A stretch of 64,000 bases of DNA. Source: Chamaelirium japonicum. Lineage: Eukaryota; Streptophyta; Magnoliopsida; Liliales; Melanthiaceae. The notes beneath the pieces are model-generated. The model ran no database searches. It was not told the origin of the DNA and saw only the letters and a program-made list of their open reading frames with translations. Of the stretch, positions 1 to 10,682 are shown piece by piece. Each line of letters begins with the position of its first letter. The first letter of the stretch is position 1. A program made the position numbers and the translations under genes. The stretch spans positions 13,967,550-14,031,549 of the forward strand of contig OX393555.1 in assembly GCA_947650365.1 (NCBI GenBank), written 5' to 3'.

Positions 1-1059
1 TATCCCTATACAAATCAAGTCCATCCTGAAACATATGCACTTGCAGCAGGTCCCTCCTTGACTTTTATCCCCTGTAAACAACAAAAATATCCTTGATTAA
101 AAGTCCACATTACTTTCAATGCGGCAACTGGACAACTACAGTACACTAATTGTTCCTCTTTAGTGGCAAATTGTTGCTCTTTGCTACAGTGAATTCATTG
201 TAGGATTTTCTTTTTAAAAATCTCTTTTTTTTACGCCATTAGTATCGAATTGTTTTTCTTTGGTATACCATGGCAAAGAGCAATACTTCAGTACTAAAAA
301 GGAACAATCACTACAGTGAAAACCAATTGTTCCTCTTTGGTATTGAATTATTTTTCTTTGCTACAGTGAAATCACTATAGCCATTTGATTTTTTTGTGAA
401 GTCTTGTTTTTTTTTTAAAAAAAAATATTGCTATAGTGAAATCACTATAGCAATTTCTAGTGTTCATTATCGAAATGCTACTTTCCACATGATTTCTCCT
501 TGTATAGTAAGTTACATGTAGAGGGTAAAGTGGACATTTGGTAAATGAAAGTACATGATGTAACCGGCCATATTTGGATGTCTTATACGTTAAATCAAAT
601 GTTAGTCAGGGATTAGTTATCAATTATCCCATAAATCTTCCTCTTCCCATCTAGGCAACCCAAGGGTGGGTGGTGCAAGCCTTTGAACCATGGAGCCTTG
701 GATCTAATCCAAAGTTCACAATATTTTGAGAGGAGGCAGAGGAGGCTGATGGAAATGCCCAATATCCCTCTTCCTCAAATGCTGCGGTGGGTGTCCTTGG
801 CCTCCTCAATTGTACTTCCAGGATGAGGATGCCACTGGAGTTGCTTTTACAGATTATCAACCAACATTGCAACTTTCACCATCTTAGGTTCTGAAACACC
901 TTTCAACAGCTATGGCTGAGATCTCACAGCAAACAAACTCCCATTACAATGCTTGGTATTATAATTTAGAAGTACATTTCGTGAAAGAATGAGTTACTCT
1001 ATAAGGACTGAAAAACGAATACAAACTGCTCCTAAGAGGAAATTTACAGTTCATGGCTT
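1..1059. other. A/T-rich flank downstream of the LLG gene, no gene seen
   Basis: No coding region could be supported here. The first 460 bases hold several copies of short motifs of the kind GCTACAGTGAAATCACTATAG and TTGTTCCTCTTTGG in both orientations. The part nearest 1060 is presumably the 3' untranslated region of the minus-strand LLG gene, but no poly(A) site could be fixed. Short open frames in this stretch lack family resemblance. Confidence 0.5.
427..454. repeat. Perfect 13-bp palindrome with 2-nt spacer
   Basis: ATTGCTATAGTGA is followed by AA and then its exact reverse complement. A closely related imperfect version (GCTACAGTGAAATCACTATAG) lies at about 360-381, and relatives occur far away at about 45890-45960. 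The recurrence suggests a dispersed fold-back family rather than a regulatory site. Confidence 0.7.
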
Positions 1060-3614
1060 CTAAGAGGAAAGGAACACTATCACGAACCAAGGCACAGTAA
1101 TCACGAGCTGGAGCAGGGTTCTACTACCGGAGCTTGGGTCGTTGGCAGACTGCGGGGGGTCGCTAAGGCACTCGAGCCCTAGCTTCCCTTCCTTGCACTC
1201 GCTCGCAAACAGGCCTGGCGGGTACTTCCCGTAGATGTTGATGTAGCTGAACATGGTTGAGGCACATTCGTTGCTGCCATCGTTGATTTCGTCGACGTAC
1301 GGGCAGGCGAACTCCTTGAAAGCAGCACAGCAGAGGGTGGGAGGGTATTGCGGTCCCTTGCATCTGCTCGTGATGATCGTGTAGTTCATGTATTCGAAGT
1401 TTACGGGGCAACCTGCCAGAAATGCGAATGAATTAGTTGGATCTTATAAGACATCGATATAAATGATCAGAGTTTGAGGCCATCGCTTATTCGTTTTTCG
1501 ATGTTAAGGCGAAGGTGAGGGTTTAGGAGCTTAGACTCGCCATGGGGTGAGCCGTAAGCTTGAAATATTTTCCTTTAGGGGTCTGTTCTTTTGGGAAGTA
1601 AAATATGTTGGATATTCATTTACCCGGGTAAATAAATTTTCAAGATTCTTTTCTTTTCTAGTTTAGTGACATATTAGAGTCCAACCAAAATTGGTTGGAC
1701 ATTGATTGCCCACCAAGGGTGAGTCATTATTTGCCTGAAGGGAAAAACTAATACGAAGAAAATAGATTTCTAATCCATTTACGTCCAAAGGTAGAAAAGA
1801 GCAGAGAAAATGAATGTCACAGAAAATTTAGATAAATTTGTCCAGCATAAAAGGATATGTGATATTTAATTTCTTGAGACATTATTTGCCATGCCCATGA
1901 ATGTCTCAAGCAAAAAAAATGGACCCTAGAAAAAAAAAAACATGGGCAAATTACAAAAACATCCCCTAAACTATGCACCTCATTTCATATCGGTCCCTTG
2001 ACTTTTTTTTTTGAACAATTGGAACCCTAACCTATGCATTGTCTGCACTTAGCCCCCTCCGCCAACTCTTATTCTGAAAACACCCTTATCAATTTCCTAT
2101 TAGACTCCAATGTTTTTTGAAATATTTGACTTATGCTTACTAGGGCAAGGGTGTTTTCGGGATAAAAAGTTGATGGAGAGGGCTAAATGTAGACGGAGCA
2201 TAGTTTAAGAGTTCAAATCGTTCGAAAGAAAAAGGTCGATGGGTAAATTTGAAATGAGGTGTATAGTTCACAAGAAGCTTTTATTTAGAACTAGAAGAAG
2301 AAATATTGGGATGACTCATGACTCTTAATTGTCTTCAAACAATTGTCAAATCTGGATCATATAAAATGCAAATGAGTAGGGATTTGGGGGCAAAATTGAA
2401 TCATTTTATCATCAGAAGGCAAGTATGGGGACTTACTGCAGTAACTCTCAATGTTGCAAGGAGTAACCTTCAGGTATTCTCTTCAATATAAGAGAAATAT
2501 TCATCAACATAAATACAGAGTCTTAATTAGCAGAGACTCAAAAGTTGTTTCTCGCAAACTCCAGAGTTGGAGAGCTCAGATTCAGAACATATAGGCTTCC
2601 TTAGGCCACTCACGTGGAACAGATTGGATTTGGGACCTCGTCTCACATCCCCGATCTTCATCTACCCCATGTTCTTTTTTTCTCTGATTTCTTGTAAAAG
2701 CCCTCCTCAGCCTGTCTTTCAGAGAGTGGATTTCAAGGTTGCGGCTTACCGCACGAAGACGTAGTCTACGGCTGAACTTCGACAACAAATCTATATGTCT
2801 ACTCTACTCTCCAACATACTCTCACTATAGTATTCCCATCGATTGACCGTTGGCGGTAATAATACGACGGAATCGAACCCCAACACGTGCTGGGATATAT
2901 GTTGGCTGTGTAGTTTGTGTGAGTTAGGCATGCACGGGTGGGTGAGTGTGAGTGTGAGTGTCCGATGCGATCATCCTTATTTCACTACGGATGCTTATGA
3001 TAATGTCTGACATTATTAGGTGCATTGATAGAAGATTTTTGCCAAACTTATTTATCATGGTGTCAATAATTCTTTAAGGGTCCAAGGAACCAGGCCTTAC
3101 TCTTTTGCGCCTGCAGCAGATTTCGACCCGTCGACCCGTGAGACTGCAATGCATCACCTAACCAAAAAAATATAAATATATATAACTGATTAAAATTTTG
3201 GGTTATTTTGGCTTTGCCCCCCAAATTTTGCCTTGAATTAGACTTTATCCCCCATATTTTCATTAATTAGACTTTACCCCCCAATATTTCATTAATTGAC
3301 TTTGCCCCCCAAATTTTGCCTTGAAATAAAGCTTTGAGAGGTGAGCTGACGGAACTGTTAGTTTTGGGGGGTAAAGTCTAATAAATGAAAATATGGGGGT
3401 TAAAGTCTAATTCAAGGCATAATTTGGGGGGCAAAGTCAAAATAACCCTAAATTTTTTATAGAAAAATACCCATTTTGTCAAAAATTGATTTTTTTTTTT
3501 TTTAAAGCAGAAAAGTTATGAATGGGCACCTGAGATGAAGGTAGTGGAGGCAGCAAATCCCGCCAAAAACGTCGACAGAATCGCTCGCAACAGTAAGCTT
3601 CGATTCACAGCCAT
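1060..3614 (-). CDS. LLG: LORELEI-like GPI-anchored protein (LLG), three exons
   Basis: Proposed structure: complement(join(1060..1412, 3101..3157, 3530..3614)), 495 nt, 164 residues. All splice sites are GT-AG and both introns are phase 1. Exon 1 (ATG at 3614) encodes a hydrophobic signal peptide of about 28 residues. Exon 2 gives the short GRNLLQAQKS linker. Exon 3 carries the family core, with NYTIITSRCKGP, a CC pair, FACPY and FSYINIYGKYPPGLF; eight cysteines in total. The C-terminus has a small-residue stretch (SANDPSSGS) and then a hydrophobic tail of about 19 residues, as expected for GPI-anchor addition. Length matches the family. Established knowledge: LLG proteins act at the plasma membrane as chaperones and co-receptors of FERONIA-type CrRLK1L kinases and bind RALF peptides. 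Which of the LRE, LLG1, LLG2 and LLG3 types this is cannot be told. Intron 2 (1688 bp) and intron 1 (372 bp) each contain a MITE. Exon 1 is called from the signal peptide and donor site only. Confidence 0.9.
1944..2295. mobile_element. Long-inverted-repeat MITE in LLG intron 2
   Basis: The left arm (about 1955-2095) and right arm (about 2160-2290) are imperfect reverse complements over roughly 120-140 bases, both containing an ACTATRCACCTCATTTC core. The long terminal inverted repeats suggest a Mutator-like non-autonomous element. Exact ends and target duplication were not resolved. The remaining parts of intron 2 (1413-1943 and 2296-3100) hold nothing recognised. Confidence 0.65.
3200..3448. 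mobile_element. Mutator-like MITE (249 bp) in LLG intron 1
   Basis: Two arms of nearly 90 bases (from 3200 and ending 3448) are near-perfect reverse complements, starting GGGTTATTTTG and ending CAAAATAACCC, and are rich in CCCCCC tracts. Flanking 9-mers TAAAATTTT (3191-3199) and TAAATTTTT (3449-3457) differ at one base. A 9-bp duplication with long inverted repeats is typical of Mutator-like elements. The element lies 43 bases from the exon 2 acceptor and 81 bases from the exon 1 donor. Confidence 0.8.
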
Positions 3615-3800
3615 GGATCTTCGAGAAAGAGATTCTTCCCGTTCTAAGGGTTTCGCCCTCCCGCCGATCTCAGTTGGCAGGGAGCTCGGAATCCCGGCGG
3701 AGGGTGGGGAGGGACGGGATCGAGAGGATCGGAGCGAAGAGGAGGAGAGGGCGTTCCGTGAGATCTCCCGCCCGGACGCCGCTGTAGAAAAAGGGCCGAT

Positions 3801-3823
3801 GGGGGGGGGGGGGGGGGGGGGGG
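3801..3823. repeat. 23-base G homopolymer upstream of LLG
   Basis: An uninterrupted run of 23 G on the plus strand (C on the LLG coding strand) lies about 190 bases upstream of the LLG start codon. It is long enough to form a G-quadruplex and to slip in replication or sequencing, so its length is uncertain. It creates spurious proline and glycine tracts in open frames on both strands. Confidence 0.85.
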
Positions 3824-3915
3824 AGGCCGGACGCGCGACCGAGTCAGCTCCGGACTGGCGCCGGCTGGCCACAGTGCGGTTTTGCTGGAGGACAGAGGTG
3901 GTGGTGGTTAGGTGA

Positions 3916-4496
3916 TCCGGCGGACCGTTTTAATTTGGCGGTGTTGCACTGATCAAAGGGTTATAACTAGGCCATCTTCAATTTGATCGAACGGTTGGTA
4001 GCGGGTAAGTGCTGCATTACGCTGTCCTTGACAACATGTTATGGGTGAGAAACTAATTTATTTTAGAGTTCAAATCTCCTCCAGTCGGTCGGACGCAGTC
4101 TGTGGGCCCGGTGGGCATAACAGCCGCACGTGGTTGGGTGGAGTGCGATTCACATTTGGGTTACCAGCTATCGTGCGGTCGTGATGCGAACCGGGCCCAC
4201 CGACCGGGGCCGGCCGACTGGAGGAGATTTGAATTCAGTTTATTAGGCTTGGGAGCGGTGGAGACTGGAGAGGGGCCCATCTTAAAGCTGGATTCAGTTT
4301 TTTTAACAGCCATACGGACAAGAAACCGACAAAAAATGGCCTTTCCGGTCCAAGCCGGCTCTACTTCTGGTTTGACAGGTTAAACAACTTACCAAAAATA
4401 AAAAAATTTAGGACAAAAAATGCCCCATCCGGTCCAAACATGGTCCCCACCGATCCTGTTGATCCAATTAATAATTTAAAGTGAGTCCCCTTCAAT
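3916..4496. other. Intergenic, no gene seen
   Basis: This interval between the LLG upstream region and the LINE fragment contains a GC-richer stretch around 4090-4230 and a short repeated phrase (ACAAAAAATG followed by a TCCGGTCCA-type sequence) near 4330 and 4420. No protein family or transposon end could be recognised. Confidence 0.5.
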
Positions 4497-6545
4497 CTAC
4501 AACTTGGTATGTCCGAAAAGCCTCACGGCCACATGCAATCCCTCCCAAAAAGCACGGATTTCAGTATCGATCATCGGTCGCGTGTTGATGTGAATAGCAC
4601 CGGCTTGCAGAACCACCCCTGCTTCCTTCCTCAAGATAAAGCCTGCTCCAACCTCGCCTTTCCTTTGAGCCACTGCACTATCAAAATTGATTTTGATTTC
4701 CTCCGACATTGGGGAGACCCATTTAACAGCAATAGAGACTTTATTCAACCTCTGCATAGACGAGGACTCATTAGCTTCACAAAATTCCTTGACTGCATTC
4801 AGGATATATGTAACAAGTCTTGAAATCTTTGGTTTTCTTCTCTCAAAGAGTTATTCATTTCTAGCCTTCCATATGCTCCAAAAAGCTTAGATGAGAAGAG
4901 TCTCTCTATTATCGGTTGATTGTCTCGCGCCTAGAAGAGATGAAGGCCATGTTCCACAAATCTTGCACTCCACAAATCAGGCCCAGATTGGTGGAGTGTT
5001 TTCCAAGTCCAGTCCAGCATTTGGCATAGAAGGGACATCTAAAAAGTGCATGGTCCGTTGTTCACATTCTTTAGCACACTTGGAACATAGAGGCAAAATA
5101 TCCATACCCTTCCTAACGAGCAAATCTTTAGTTGGAATTTTACGAGGTATCATTTTCCACACAAATGATTTGGCTCTCGGAGGATTAATGCACTTCCATA
5201 GGTATTTCCAAAGAGGATCATTTGGCTCAGAGTTAGATTCATCATCGCCATCCCCTACAGGCTCAGAGATAGCTTCATCGTTGCCCATTGTCAATGAAAG
5301 CCTAACTGCAGTCTTAGTAGAGAATTTGGCTGCCATGTTAGGGCCCCAAGCGACTGTCTCTCTAATTGAAGTCACCAAGACTGGCAGCTGTGCAATCTGG
5401 GCTACAACAACGACCCTGAACATGCACCGAAGGAGTTCCATATTCCATTGACCGTGCTGGTCCAATAGATCACCAACAGAATCAGTCAGTATCTCAGCCA
5501 TGAGGGGCATCAAGGATATTCTTAGTGGCGTGGTATTAAGCCACGGATCCCTCATCACACAATTAGTAGATTGGGTATGAACATTCACAACAAGGTTGTT
5601 TCTCACAATAGGCACTCTATGCAAAATCACCCTCCAAGCACGTGAGCAATTCTTTGGGGAACCCCATTCCCACAAATTATTAGATAGCTTGTACTTGAGG
5701 CTACAAAACCGCCCCCACAGACCCAACCGGCCCGAAGCAATTTCAAAAACTTTTTTTCCCATAAGGACTTGTCTGACCATACCAAAGCAATGAAGCCCCA
5801 ACCCCACCCTCTTCGAGCGGCCTGCACACTGTCTTCCATCCAACAAGATGAAGCCCCTTCCCCGAATCAATATTGCTCCAAAAGAAATCCCGCATGGCTT
5901 TCTCAATAGCATTAGTAGTCTTTTGAGGTATCCAAGTATTAGACGAAGTAAACACAAGCAAATACCCAATGACATACTTCAACAGGGTAACTTTACCTGG
6001 GAAAGAAAGAGTCTTGGATCTCCACCCAGTAAGTCTCTTCAAAACTTTGGCAAGGAGGTCCTCACCTTGAATGCTCCCGGAATAGATTTTCCCCAAATCT
6101 TAACCCCAAGATATCGAAACGGTTCGTTGAGCTCCTTAAAGCCAAGGATCCTACAAATAATCCGTTTGTGCCTATGATGAACTTCACATTCGCAGATGCT
6201 AGCCTTAACAAAGAGTAGGCAGTCATCAGCAAAGGCCAACAAAGGGAGCCCTACTTGTCCATTTTTAGGCCTAATACCAGAAAGATGCCCAACAAGATGC
6301 AAATCGATGATTTGACGATTGAGGACCTCATAGCCTAGAAAGAAAAGATAAGGAGCTAATGGGTCCCCTTGCCGTAATCCTCTGGTTCTCCTGCACCATT
6401 GAGTAGGATCTTAAAGTTCGGGTTAGTGATACACCCCATCACCCACTGAATCCACCTATGGCAAAATCCAAACTTACAAAGAACTCTAGCCAGAAAATTC
6501 CTATATGATCATAAGTTTGCTTCATATCAATTTTATTCGCCATGG
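4497..6545 (-). mobile_element. 5'-truncated L1-type LINE fragment, broken
   Basis: Read on the minus strand, 6545 to about 6040 encodes the second half of a non-LTR reverse transcriptase, including a KIDM..TYD segment and the FADDCLLF catalytic motif near 6200. Next (about 6096-5743) comes the segment with KAMRDFFW and GLHLVGWKTVC, then a zinc-binding zf-RVT region (about 5220-5030, WKYLWKCINPP, then CSKC). Last (4757-4497) is an RNase H-like end (INFDSAVAQRKG). These parts lie in several frames, and the stretch upstream of 6300 also contains in-frame stops, so the copy is dead. The endonuclease and the start of the RT are missing, as in typical 5' truncation. No clear poly(A) tail or target duplication was found. 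Confidence 0.85.
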
Positions 6546-6833
6546 CACCGTGGTTAAGCGGGTCACACTCCATGGAGTGGAGGGCTTTTTGATCCAAGAA
6601 GGATAGAGATTGTTCAGAATGGAAATAGATCGTTCCGGAATGATGCTAAACACCCCCTTAGCATTCTGCACCGACTTTCAATGAAAGAAAATTGTTCCTA
6701 CAATGGAAATCAGTTCGCAACCACCAAACCAACGCCAACAGCCTTGGAAGTGGATCAAAATATACATCAAAAATAAATTTGAGCCTAGAGGTTCCCATTT
6801 AAGACAACGTCTGTAATCAATATGTCTGATGAG
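6546..6833. other. Short intergenic stretch, nothing recognised
   Basis: The sequence between the LINE fragment and the hAT MITE contains no supported gene or complete repeat. Confidence 0.4.
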
Positions 6834-7279
6834 TAGGGTTGGCAATTTTGGACCCGACAAGAAATTAGCGGGTCCAGGTTTGGGTTAAGCGGGTTCGAGT
6901 CGTAAACGGGTCGATACAACTAACCCGTTAGTAAACAGGTTGGGTCCGGGTTTTATCTCCGACCCGTTTGATTCGTTTAATAATCAATGGGCCGTGTTGG
7001 GTTGGGTTGGTTTGGGTCTACCAAGCATCTGATCACAGTGTGTGATAGGTTCAACGGACAACAGTGATCCGGACACCTATGATGGTGAGTTGCAACGAAA
7101 TATAAAATTAAAAATAAATAAATAAAACAGGTCTTATCGGGTCTACCTATTTATAAACAGGCTGGGTAGGGGTTTTAGGGTCTAGATATGAGTAGTTAAA
7201 ATGGATCGGGTCCGAATTTAGAGGTTTTGGACACGACACGAAACCGGACCCGACCCGACTCGACCCATTACCAGCCCTA
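6834..7279. mobile_element. hAT-like MITE, 446 bp, perfect 8-bp target duplication
   Basis: The left end reads TAGGGTTGGCAAT and the right end, in reverse complement, TAGGGCTGGTAAT. The 8-mer CTGATGAG occurs directly at both sides (6826-6833 and 7280-7287). The interior is rich in GACCCG and CGGGTT words and has no transposase. TAGGG-type ends with 8-bp duplications are characteristic of non-autonomous hAT elements. Confidence 0.92.
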
Positions 7280-7399
7280 CTGATGAGGCACTCACACATG
7301 CAGTATATTCGCCTGATTGAAAGCTTCAAGTTCCACACATGCACAACGTCATATAACTACCGTAAGTTCAATCTCCTGATCAAAGGCAACATGGTTTTT

Positions 7400-8212
7400 G
7401 CGATTTTCATATGTACCAAGTCTGTTTAGGCCATGCGGTCCTGTGAGCCCTCTGCCTCGCTTTTCTCTTTTTTTCGTTTAGGGTTTCGGCTTGGCCTCCT
7501 CGGACGCTGCTGTCGGAGGGTCCGAGGAGGTCGGGCATCCGATCGGCTTCTATGGGGGTGGATCCGGTGCCCCTTCCCCCCTTGTAAATAGGGGTCTTCA
7601 CCCTATAGCTGTCGTTTTTGTTTTCGTAGATCCGAGGCAGCGCAGCCCTTCCTCCTCGATTTCTCCGTTCAAGGGCCGGTCAAGGATGGTGGCGACCGGC
7701 GATGGCTATGGGAGTGGTGATCAGGGCCCCGACCTGCTTGTGGCGGACGTTATGGTGACAGGCTATTTCGGATACCCTCCTCAGCTCGGCGGTGCAGATC
7801 CCGACGGCGCGCGGCGGCGGCGGTGGACTCAAAGGTAGATCGAGGGCAGACGTTTCTTCAACCTCTTTTTGGCTGGTTGTTGGTGGGTTTTGACTCCCTC
7901 GGGGCTTGTAGTAGTGGTTTGGTTCCGGACTTGGAGCCTTGTTTTAGGTTTTTTTTTTGTGATGTTTACCTGTGTTTATCCCGCTGGTGTGGTGGATTTG
8001 GGCTTTGCTCTGGCCGGTGTGGTGGATCTTTGGGTTTCGACATATAGGGCGTTGTTTGTTTCATCCTCTGTGGGACGTCTTTGCCCTTTGGGGTTTGGTG
8101 GACTTAGTCCAATAATTCTCTACTGGTGTGTGGCTTTTTTCTGATTTGTGTCGGTCTTTCTGGAGATCCGATTGTGACCTCCCCCTTTAACGAAATTAAA
8201 AAAAAAAAATTC
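7400..8212 (+). other. Possible retroposed insert ending in an A-rich tail
   Basis: A GC-richer stretch ends at about 8190-8210 in TAACGAAATT followed by a run of A, which resembles the 3' end of plant L1-type LINEs. It contains open frames of 115 and 91 residues without family resemblance; the second is hydrophobic. No reverse transcriptase remains and no flanking duplication was found, so this could be a short LINE 3' piece or unrelated intergenic DNA. Confidence 0.25.
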
Positions 8213-8340
8213 ACCATCAATATGAGGTGCTTGGCAAGAACGGGGTGGTTACTTGTTGTCTAGATCATCTTCCAAAGGTTGGCATAACCCCGAAAGTCTA
8301 CTGTGCAGACTTTTTGATAGAGAGTTGAGAACCCCGAAAG

Positions 8341-8693
8341 CCCCCCCCCCCTCTCGAATCTAGGGTTTCGTTCCCAATCAGGTCAGGAGACCCCCCTTCA
8401 TCGGATCCGTCCTACCCATTTGAAGGAATCTATGGGTTCTTTTCCGGTGACATCCAGCGTTCTTGCTCCGGATCTGTGGTTCCATAGCTGAGGGAGGCTC
8501 CTCCTGCTTCAGTCAAGGTTCCTTCTTTGATTTCATCTCAAATTTCTTATTTTGTCTCTGATTGTAATTCCAGGGTTTAGGGTTTCTTTTATATGGTTTC
8601 AGGGTTTAATTGGGGGGAAAAAACTAGAGATTCGAACCCTAGATCGGAAATCTCCACTTCTGTAGATCGAGGAGGAATTATTTTAGGCATATA
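8341..8693 (+). promoter_or_regulatory. Duplicated 5' leader of TMN copy 1
   Basis: This stretch before the start codon is shared with 15866-16265 upstream of copy 2, starting at a C/T-rich tract and continuing through phrases such as CGGATCCGTCCTACCC. It is probably the 5' untranslated leader with part of the promoter. No TATA box is obvious, and an intron in the leader cannot be excluded. Confidence 0.5.
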
Positions 8694-10682
8694 ATGGCGC
8701 TACCATCGATCACAAAGAGATCCTATTCTTTCATAGCTTCGGTGGTGATCTTTGCCGTGCTTCTGTTCCGGTGCGTTGCACTTTACCTCCATGGCAGTTA
8801 CATGCACACATACAGGCAAGGTGAGCCGATATCGGTCAAGGTTAATTCCCTTACTTCCATCGAGACCGAGCTCCCGTTCAGCTACTACAGCCTCCCCTAC
8901 TGCCTGCCGCGGGAAGGGGTCAAGAAAAGCAGGGAGAATTTGGGTGAGCTCCTCATGGGGGACCAGATCGTCAACTCCCCCTACCGGTTCCAAGTCAATG
9001 TCAACGAATCGCGCTACCTCTGCACCACGAAACCGCTGGGCGAGCACGAGGTGAAGCTCCTGAGTCAGCGCACCCGCGATCTCTATCAGGTGAACATGAT
9101 TCTCGACAACCTGCCCGTGATGCGATACACCCAGCAGAATGGGGTTAGCATCCAGTGGACGGGGTTCCCGGTTGGTTACACTCCAACAGGCAGCGACGAC
9201 GATATCATCATCAATCACCTGAAGTTCAAGGTCTTCGTCCATGGGTACGAAGGAAGCAATGTGCGGATAATCGGGACCGAGGAAGGGGGGATGGGAATGA
9301 TTTCAGAGACTGATAAGAATATGGCATCTGGGTTTGAGATTGTGGGGTTTGAAGTCATTCCTTGCAGCGTGAAGCATGATTCGGAAGCCATGTCGAAGCT
9401 TAACATGTACCATAGAGTGGATCCCCCCGTGAGCTGCCATTGGGAGCTCGACAAGTGCCAGATGATCCGGGAGCAGGAGCGGATCTCGTTCACCTACGAG
9501 GTCGAGTTTGTGAAGAGCAACATCAGATGGCCCTCGAGGTGGGATGTATACTTGAAGATGGATAGCGCGAGGGTCCACTGGTTTTCGATCATGTACTCTC
9601 TGGTGGTCATCTTCTTTCTTGCTGCAATCGTGTTTGTTATATTCCTGAGGACTGTACGCAGGGACTTAACAAGATATGAAGAGCTGGATAAAGAAGCCCA
9701 TGCTCAGATGAATGAGGAGCTATTGGGATGGAAGCTTGTTGTGGGTGATGTGTTCAGAGAGCCAGCTTGCTCGAAGCTACTATGTGTCATGATTGGGGAT
9801 GGCGTTCAGATTACGGGCATGGCTGTTGTTACAATCGTCTTTGCAGCCTTTGGGCTCATCCCTCCTGCTTCACGAGGCATGCTCTTGACTGCGATGGTAA
9901 TTTTCTATCTCTTCCTTGGGATCGCAGCTGGATATGTTGGTACTCGGCTATGGATGACCATCAAAGGTGGGTCTGATGGGTGGAGGTCGGTTTCCTGGTC
10001 AATTGCCTGCTTCTTCCCGGGGATTGTGTTCGTTATACTCACCATTCTGAACTTCATACTTTGGCAAAACAACAGCACGGGGGTTATCCCGATCTCTCTG
10101 TACTTCACTATTCTGGCCTGGTGGTTTTGCGTCATGGTACCTCTTACACTTCTCGGGGGTTTCTTGGGCACCCGAGCTGAGCATAAACAGTTTCCTGTTC
10201 GAACCAGCCATATACCAAGAGAAATTCCTGCTCGGAAGCTTCACTCATGGTTGCCTGTCCTTGGTGCTGGAACTCTACCCTTTGGGACCCTCTTCATCGA
10301 GCTCTTCTTCATCCTCTCCAGTATCTGGTTAGGGAGGTTCTATTATGTGTTTGGATTCCTGCTTGTCGTCCTTGTCTTCCTTGTTATCGTCTGTGCCGAA
10401 GTGTCTGTGGTCCTGACTTACATGCATCTGTGTGTGGAGGACTGGAGGTGGTGGTGGAAAGCTTTCTTTGCTTCTGGTTCAGTTGCTCTCTATGTCTTCC
10501 TCTACTGCATCCATTACTTGGTGTTTGACCTTAAAGGCTTGAGCGGGCCTGCTTCGGCTGTACTCTACCTTGGCTACTCACTGATTATGGCTCTTGCTAT
10601 CATGTTATCTACCGGCACCATTGGCTTCCTGACGTCATTCTGTTTTGTTCACTACCTCTTCTCATCCGTCGAGATCGGCTAG
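8694..10682 (+). CDS. Transmembrane 9 superfamily (TMN/EMP70) protein, copy 1
   Basis: A single open frame of 662 residues, the usual length for the intronless plant TMN group. Residues 1-30 form a signal peptide, followed by a lumenal domain of about 265 residues (SYMHTY, LPFSYYSLPYC, LMGDQI, WTGFPVGY). A first membrane segment lies near residues 300-320, then a cytosolic loop with FLRTVRRDLTRYEELDKEA, then about eight more membrane segments, including WSIACFFPGI, SIWLGRFYYVFGF and VEDWRWWWKAF. Family members sit in Golgi and endosomal membranes; their exact transport role is not settled. The known C-terminal COPI-binding, Golgi-retention motif KXD/E is absent: this copy ends SSVEIG. Compared with copy 2 and family sequences as I recall them, it also departs at many conserved sites (for example YLHGSYMHTY, AHAQMNEELLGW, GLIPPASRG). 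The frame is open, but relaxed constraint is likely. The start is fixed by alignment with copy 2. Confidence 0.93.
   Translation: MALPSITKRSYSFIASVVIFAVLLFRCVALYLHGSYMHTYRQGEPISVKVNSLTSIETELPFSYYSLPYCLPREGVKKSRENLGELLMGDQIVNSPYRFQVNVNESRYLCTTKPLGEHEVKLLSQRTRDLYQVNMILDNLPVMRYTQQNGVSIQWTGFPVGYTPTGSDDDIIINHLKFKVFVHGYEGSNVRIIGTEEGGMGMISETDKNMASGFEIVGFEVIPCSVKHDSEAMSKLNMYHRVDPPVSCHWELDKCQMIREQERISFTYEVEFVKSNIRWPSRWDVYLKMDSARVHWFSIMYSLVVIFFLAAIVFVIFLRTVRRDLTRYEELDKEAHAQMNEELLGWKLVVGDVFREPACSKLLCVMIGDGVQITGMAVVTIVFAAFGLIPPASRGMLLTAMVIFYLFLGIAAGYVGTRLWMTIKGGSDGWRSVSWSIACFFPGIVFVILTILNFILWQNNSTGVIPISLYFTILAWWFCVMVPLTLLGGFLGTRAEHKQFPVRTSHIPREIPARKLHSWLPVLGAGTLPFGTLFIELFFILSSIWLGRFYYVFGFLLVVLVFLVIVCAEVSVVLTYMHLCVEDWRWWWKAFFASGSVALYVFLYCIHYLVFDLKGLSGPASAVLYLGYSLIMALAIMLSTGTIGFLTSFCFVHYLFSSVEIG

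Noticed and set aside
1565-1860. Possible PIF/Harbinger MITE beginning GGGGTCTGTTCTTTTGGG
   Set aside because: No convincing matching right end or 3-bp duplication was found.
8700-9242. Open minus-strand frame of 180 residues opposite TMN copy 1
   Set aside because: It is the complement of the conserved lumenal domain; the same shadow appears opposite copy 2 and has no family of its own.
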